Assembly (NCBI GenBank): GCA_003133425.1
Contig: PKXI01000339.1
Coordinates: 20,947-29,260, forward strand
DNA length: 8,314 nt
From: Acidobacteriaceae bacterium
Lineage (GTDB): Bacteria; Acidobacteriota; Terriglobia; Terriglobales; Acidobacteriaceae
Direction of reading: 5' to 3'
A program made the translations under genes and the position numbers. This document shows, piece after piece, positions 6,766 through 8,314 of the stretch (position 1 is its first letter; each line of letters opens with the position of its first letter). A model generated the notes under the pieces. It was not told the origin of the DNA and made no database searches. It worked only from the letters and a program-made list of their open reading frames with translations.

Positions 6766-7173
6766 TCAGTGCGCGAGGAGATAGACGCCGATGCAGACCA
6801 GGACGGCGGCGGTCCAGCGGCGGCGGTCTACGTTTTCCTTTAGAAATATTTTACCCGCAATTGCGTTGGTCACCAATGTGAGCGAGGCCGATGCTGGGGC
6901 TACGAGGCTGAGGTTCAGGTGGTTCAGAGCTAGCAGGAGAGAGAAGAAGGCCAGTGCCAGAAAGCTTACTCCGGCAAAGAAAAGCGGGCAGGTAACGACG
7001 GCGCGGATCGCGCCCTTGAGGCCCGAGTGGGCGCGGATGTCATCGAGGTCGCCGATGGACTTCATTGCGGCGGCGGTGAGGACTTCGCCAGTGGTGGAGC
7101 AAACGACTACGGCCGCAATCATGGCGGTGGCGGTCCAGAAGCTGGTGGGCGAAACAGAGACAGGAATTGTCAT
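6766..7173 (-). CDS. Small EamA/SMR-like membrane protein, second subunit of an overlapping pair
   Basis: A 135-residue hydrophobic protein with four predicted membrane helices (roughly residues 12-30, 59-82, 87-110 and 118-133). This is the half-size architecture of the drug/metabolite transporter superfamily, as in EmrE or the ArnE/ArnF flippase subunits. The third helix runs through LSLVAPASASLTLVTNAIAG, and KENVDRRRW precedes the last helix, typical of the EamA fold. Glu30 sits in helix 1 in the motif GEVLTAAAMK, equivalent to GDSCLSRGM (Asp25) in its partner. ATG 7173-7171 overlaps the partner's stop as ATGA. AGGAGG on the minus strand (7189-7184) is its ribosome binding site. I infer a heterodimeric transporter. 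The substrate cannot be read from the sequence; lipid-linked or hopanoid cargo is only a contextual guess. Confidence 0.75.
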   Translation of the reverse strand: MTIPVSVSPTSFWTATAMIAAVVVCSTTGEVLTAAAMKSIGDLDDIRAHSGLKGAIRAVVTCPLFFAGVSFLALAFFSLLLALNHLNLSLVAPASASLTLVTNAIAGKIFLKENVDRRRWTAAVLVCIGVYLLAH

Positions 7174-7631
7174 CGTGCCTGCTCCTCCTGCGCCACTTGC
7201 TCAACAGGAACGGCGGGCAATTCGGCCGCGGACACGGGTCTTTCCGTGAGCGAAGGGCCGTTCGCCACAAATCCTACTCCCACGGTGATGAGTACAATCC
7301 CCGCCCAGCGCTCGATCGAGATGGCTTCGTGAAGCCAGAAGCGCGAGAGCAGCGCCACGATCACGTTGCCGAAGGCTGTGGCCGGGAGGACGAAGGTGAG
7401 ATCGGCCCACGAGAGCGCGGTGAGATAACTGGCGAAGAAGCCGATCAGGAGCGCGATACCGACGGCAATCCAAGGCGTGAACACGGCCGCGATGAGAGTC
7501 AGGGGATGCGCAAGCGAAATAGCCGGCAAGCCGGTCATGCCGCGCGAAAGGCAGCTGTCGCCAAGGGGAGCTGACACGGCCACCAATCCCAGGATCAGAT
7601 ATTGCCGCGGCAGGAGTTTATGGTGAGCCAT
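7170..7631 (-). CDS. Small EamA/SMR-like membrane protein, first subunit of an overlapping pair
   Basis: A 153-residue protein with four predicted membrane helices (about 10-30, 42-70, 78-98 and 106-124) and a 28-residue polar C-terminal tail rich in Ala, Pro, Val and Glu. ALSWADLTFVLPATAFGNVIVAL at about 72-94, followed by HEAISIERWAGI, is the helix 3/loop/helix 4 signature of half-size EamA proteins. The acidic residue Asp25 in helix 1 matches Glu30 of the partner gene. I chose ATG 7631-7629 (MAHHKLLPRQY). The longer reading from GTG 7685 starts inside the left arm of palindrome copy 2 and adds an unlikely leader. Its stop overlaps the next gene's start, so the two are translated together. 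A dimer with the downstream protein is inferred from this linkage and from paired families such as ArnE/ArnF. The transported substrate is unknown. Confidence 0.75.
   Translation of the reverse strand: MAHHKLLPRQYLILGLVAVSAPLGDSCLSRGMTGLPAISLAHPLTLIAAVFTPWIAVGIALLIGFFASYLTALSWADLTFVLPATAFGNVIVALLSRFWLHEAISIERWAGIVLITVGVGFVANGPSLTERPVSAAELPAVPVEQVAQEEQAR
7184..7189 (-). promoter_or_regulatory. Shine-Dalgarno of the second membrane-protein gene
   Basis: On the minus strand AGGAGG, followed by AGC, lies about 10 bases before ATG 7173 and inside the 3' coding end of the upstream membrane-protein gene. It indicates that the second subunit has its own initiation site in addition to the ATGA coupling. 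Confidence 0.65.
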
Positions 7632-7680
7632 TATGCGTTTCGGTCCAGACGAAAAGGACGCTGGTGGAAGTTCAGAGAAT

Positions 7681-7725
7681 CCCACCCTAACCGATTCGCA
7701 AAACGCGCGAATCGGTTAGGATGGG
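7681..7725. repeat. Intergenic palindrome, copy 2 (REP-like)
   Basis: The left arm at 7681-7699 pairs with the right arm at 7707-7725 over a 7-base loop (AAAACGC). Eighteen of 19 pairs match, with a single C7685-A7721 mismatch. The outer sequence TCCCACCCT and the right-hand AGGATGGGGCAC are identical to copy 1 at 6697-6738, including the mismatch at the fifth pair. The inner stems are different but each is fully self-complementary. It lies in the 125-base gap between the hpnJ stop and the transporter pair on the minus strand. I see no clear promoter in that gap. Confidence 0.85.
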
Positions 7726-7756
7726 GCACCCATTCCTGGAGAGAAATCGGGTTTGG

Positions 7757-8314
7757 CTATGCGCCGGCGCCCACCGGGGTTGATTGCCCAGCTTTCTGGT
7801 TGCGCGCAATCTTGTAAGCCTTGTTGCGCTGCGCCCGCAGCTTCATGAACGCCTTTGCCTCGACATAGAGCCGTGGTACATCGCGATTCATGATCGCCTT
7901 CCAGACGACGCGGAAGGCAGCCTTGGGCCGGAAGTAATACTCGTCGTAGAACTTGTGCACCATCTCCATCACGTAGTCGACGGGCAGGCCCGGATACTCG
8001 ATGTGCGCCATCTGGTGGCCGCCGCCGTCTTCCATCTTCTCGTTGGTGATGAAGCCGTTCTTGGCCGCGAATTCGTAAAATTCCGTGCCCGGAAACGCGT
8101 GCGCGATGCTGACCTGGATGGTTTCGCAATCCAGAGTTTTGGCAAAGTTGATCGTGTTGCGGATTGACTCCTTGGTCTCGCCAGGCAGGCCGAGAATGAA
8201 GTCGCCGTGAACCGTTAGACCGAGGTCGTGGCAGTCTTTCGCAAAGGCGCGCGCACGTTCTACAGTCGCGCCCTTCTTGATGTTTTTCAGAATCTGCGGA
8301 TCGCCGGACTCGAA
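7757..8314 (-). CDS. hpnJ: HpnJ, hopanoid-associated radical SAM protein (C-terminal part; 5' end beyond the window)
   Basis: The reading frame is open from the right edge to TAG 7759-7757, giving 185 residues of the C-terminal portion. It begins FESGDPQILKNIKKG and continues with HGDFILGLPGET, IQVSIAHAFPGTEFYE and HIEYPGLP, ending in a basic helix-rich tail. ESGD and FILGLPGET are the late SAM-binding/barrel elements of B12-binding-type radical SAM proteins, and the combination matches HpnJ. The CxxxCxxC cluster motif must lie outside the window. HpnJ is implicated in forming the cyclitol ether head group of bacteriohopanetetrol by contracting the amino-sugar ring after HpnI and HpnK have acted. 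The gene points toward the plus-strand operon and may be co-transcribed with the transporter pair 125 bases downstream. HpnH-like or other hopanoid radical SAM proteins are less likely from the ILKNIKKG segment. Confidence 0.85.
   Translation of the reverse strand, partial: FESGDPQILKNIKKGATVERARAFAKDCHDLGLTVHGDFILGLPGETKESIRNTINFAKTLDCETIQVSIAHAFPGTEFYEFAAKNGFITNEKMEDGGGHQMAHIEYPGLPVDYVMEMVHKFYDEYYFRPKAAFRVVWKAIMNRDVPRLYVEAKAFMKLRAQRNKAYKIARNQKAGQSTPVGAGA

Noticed and set aside
6791..7249. Plus-strand open frame of 152 codons opposite the transporter pair
   Set aside because: It is Arg/Ala-rich with no motif, and is antisense to two genes showing clear four-helix membrane patterns and an ATGA overlap.
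7170..7685. Longer membrane-protein start at GTG 7685
   Set aside because: It would begin inside the palindrome arm and add 18 residues with no family resemblance; ATG 7631 directly precedes the first membrane helix.

Overview
The window is a hopanoid (bacterial triterpenoid) biosynthesis locus, most likely from an Acidobacteriota genome of the Terriglobales type. That placement is an inference from gene content and order (hpnA-hpnG-two dehydrogenases-hpnC-hpnD-hpnE), the GC-rich composition, the TTG starts, and intergenic palindromes of a kind I associate with that phylum. No rRNA, tRNA, CRISPR array or transposase is visible.

Plus strand, 1-6668: a tightly packed operon. It opens with the 3' end of hpnA (SDR-type epimerase/reductase-like), followed by hpnG (nucleosidase/phosphorylase that removes adenine from adenosylhopane), two consecutive zinc-dependent medium-chain dehydrogenases (MDR), then hpnC, hpnD and hpnE, which together convert farnesyl diphosphate to squalene. 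Genes overlap by a few bases or are separated by about 13 bases or fewer, so one transcript with translational coupling is likely.

The most unusual item is the second dehydrogenase. Before its catalytic domain it has about 70 extra residues made of seven in-register 11-residue units (Thr and Gly recurring every 11 residues, valines on one face). This is a hendecad amphipathic helix reminiscent of synuclein or apolipoprotein repeats, and it suggests membrane-surface attachment or a coiled coil.

6669-6765: convergent gap holding a palindrome that shares its outer arms with a second palindrome at 7681-7725.

Minus strand, 7631-6766: two overlapping genes for small four-helix EamA/SMR-like membrane proteins, probably a heterodimeric transporter. 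Minus strand, 8314-7757: the C-terminal part of HpnJ, a radical SAM enzyme of cyclitol-ether side-chain formation.

Together the locus covers squalene synthesis (HpnC/D/E) and side-chain processing (HpnG, HpnJ and perhaps the two dehydrogenases). Squalene-hopene cyclase (hpnF/shc) and hpnH are not in the window. The dehydrogenases are reasonable candidates for reductive steps on the ribosylhopane product of HpnG, but this is inferred from position only.
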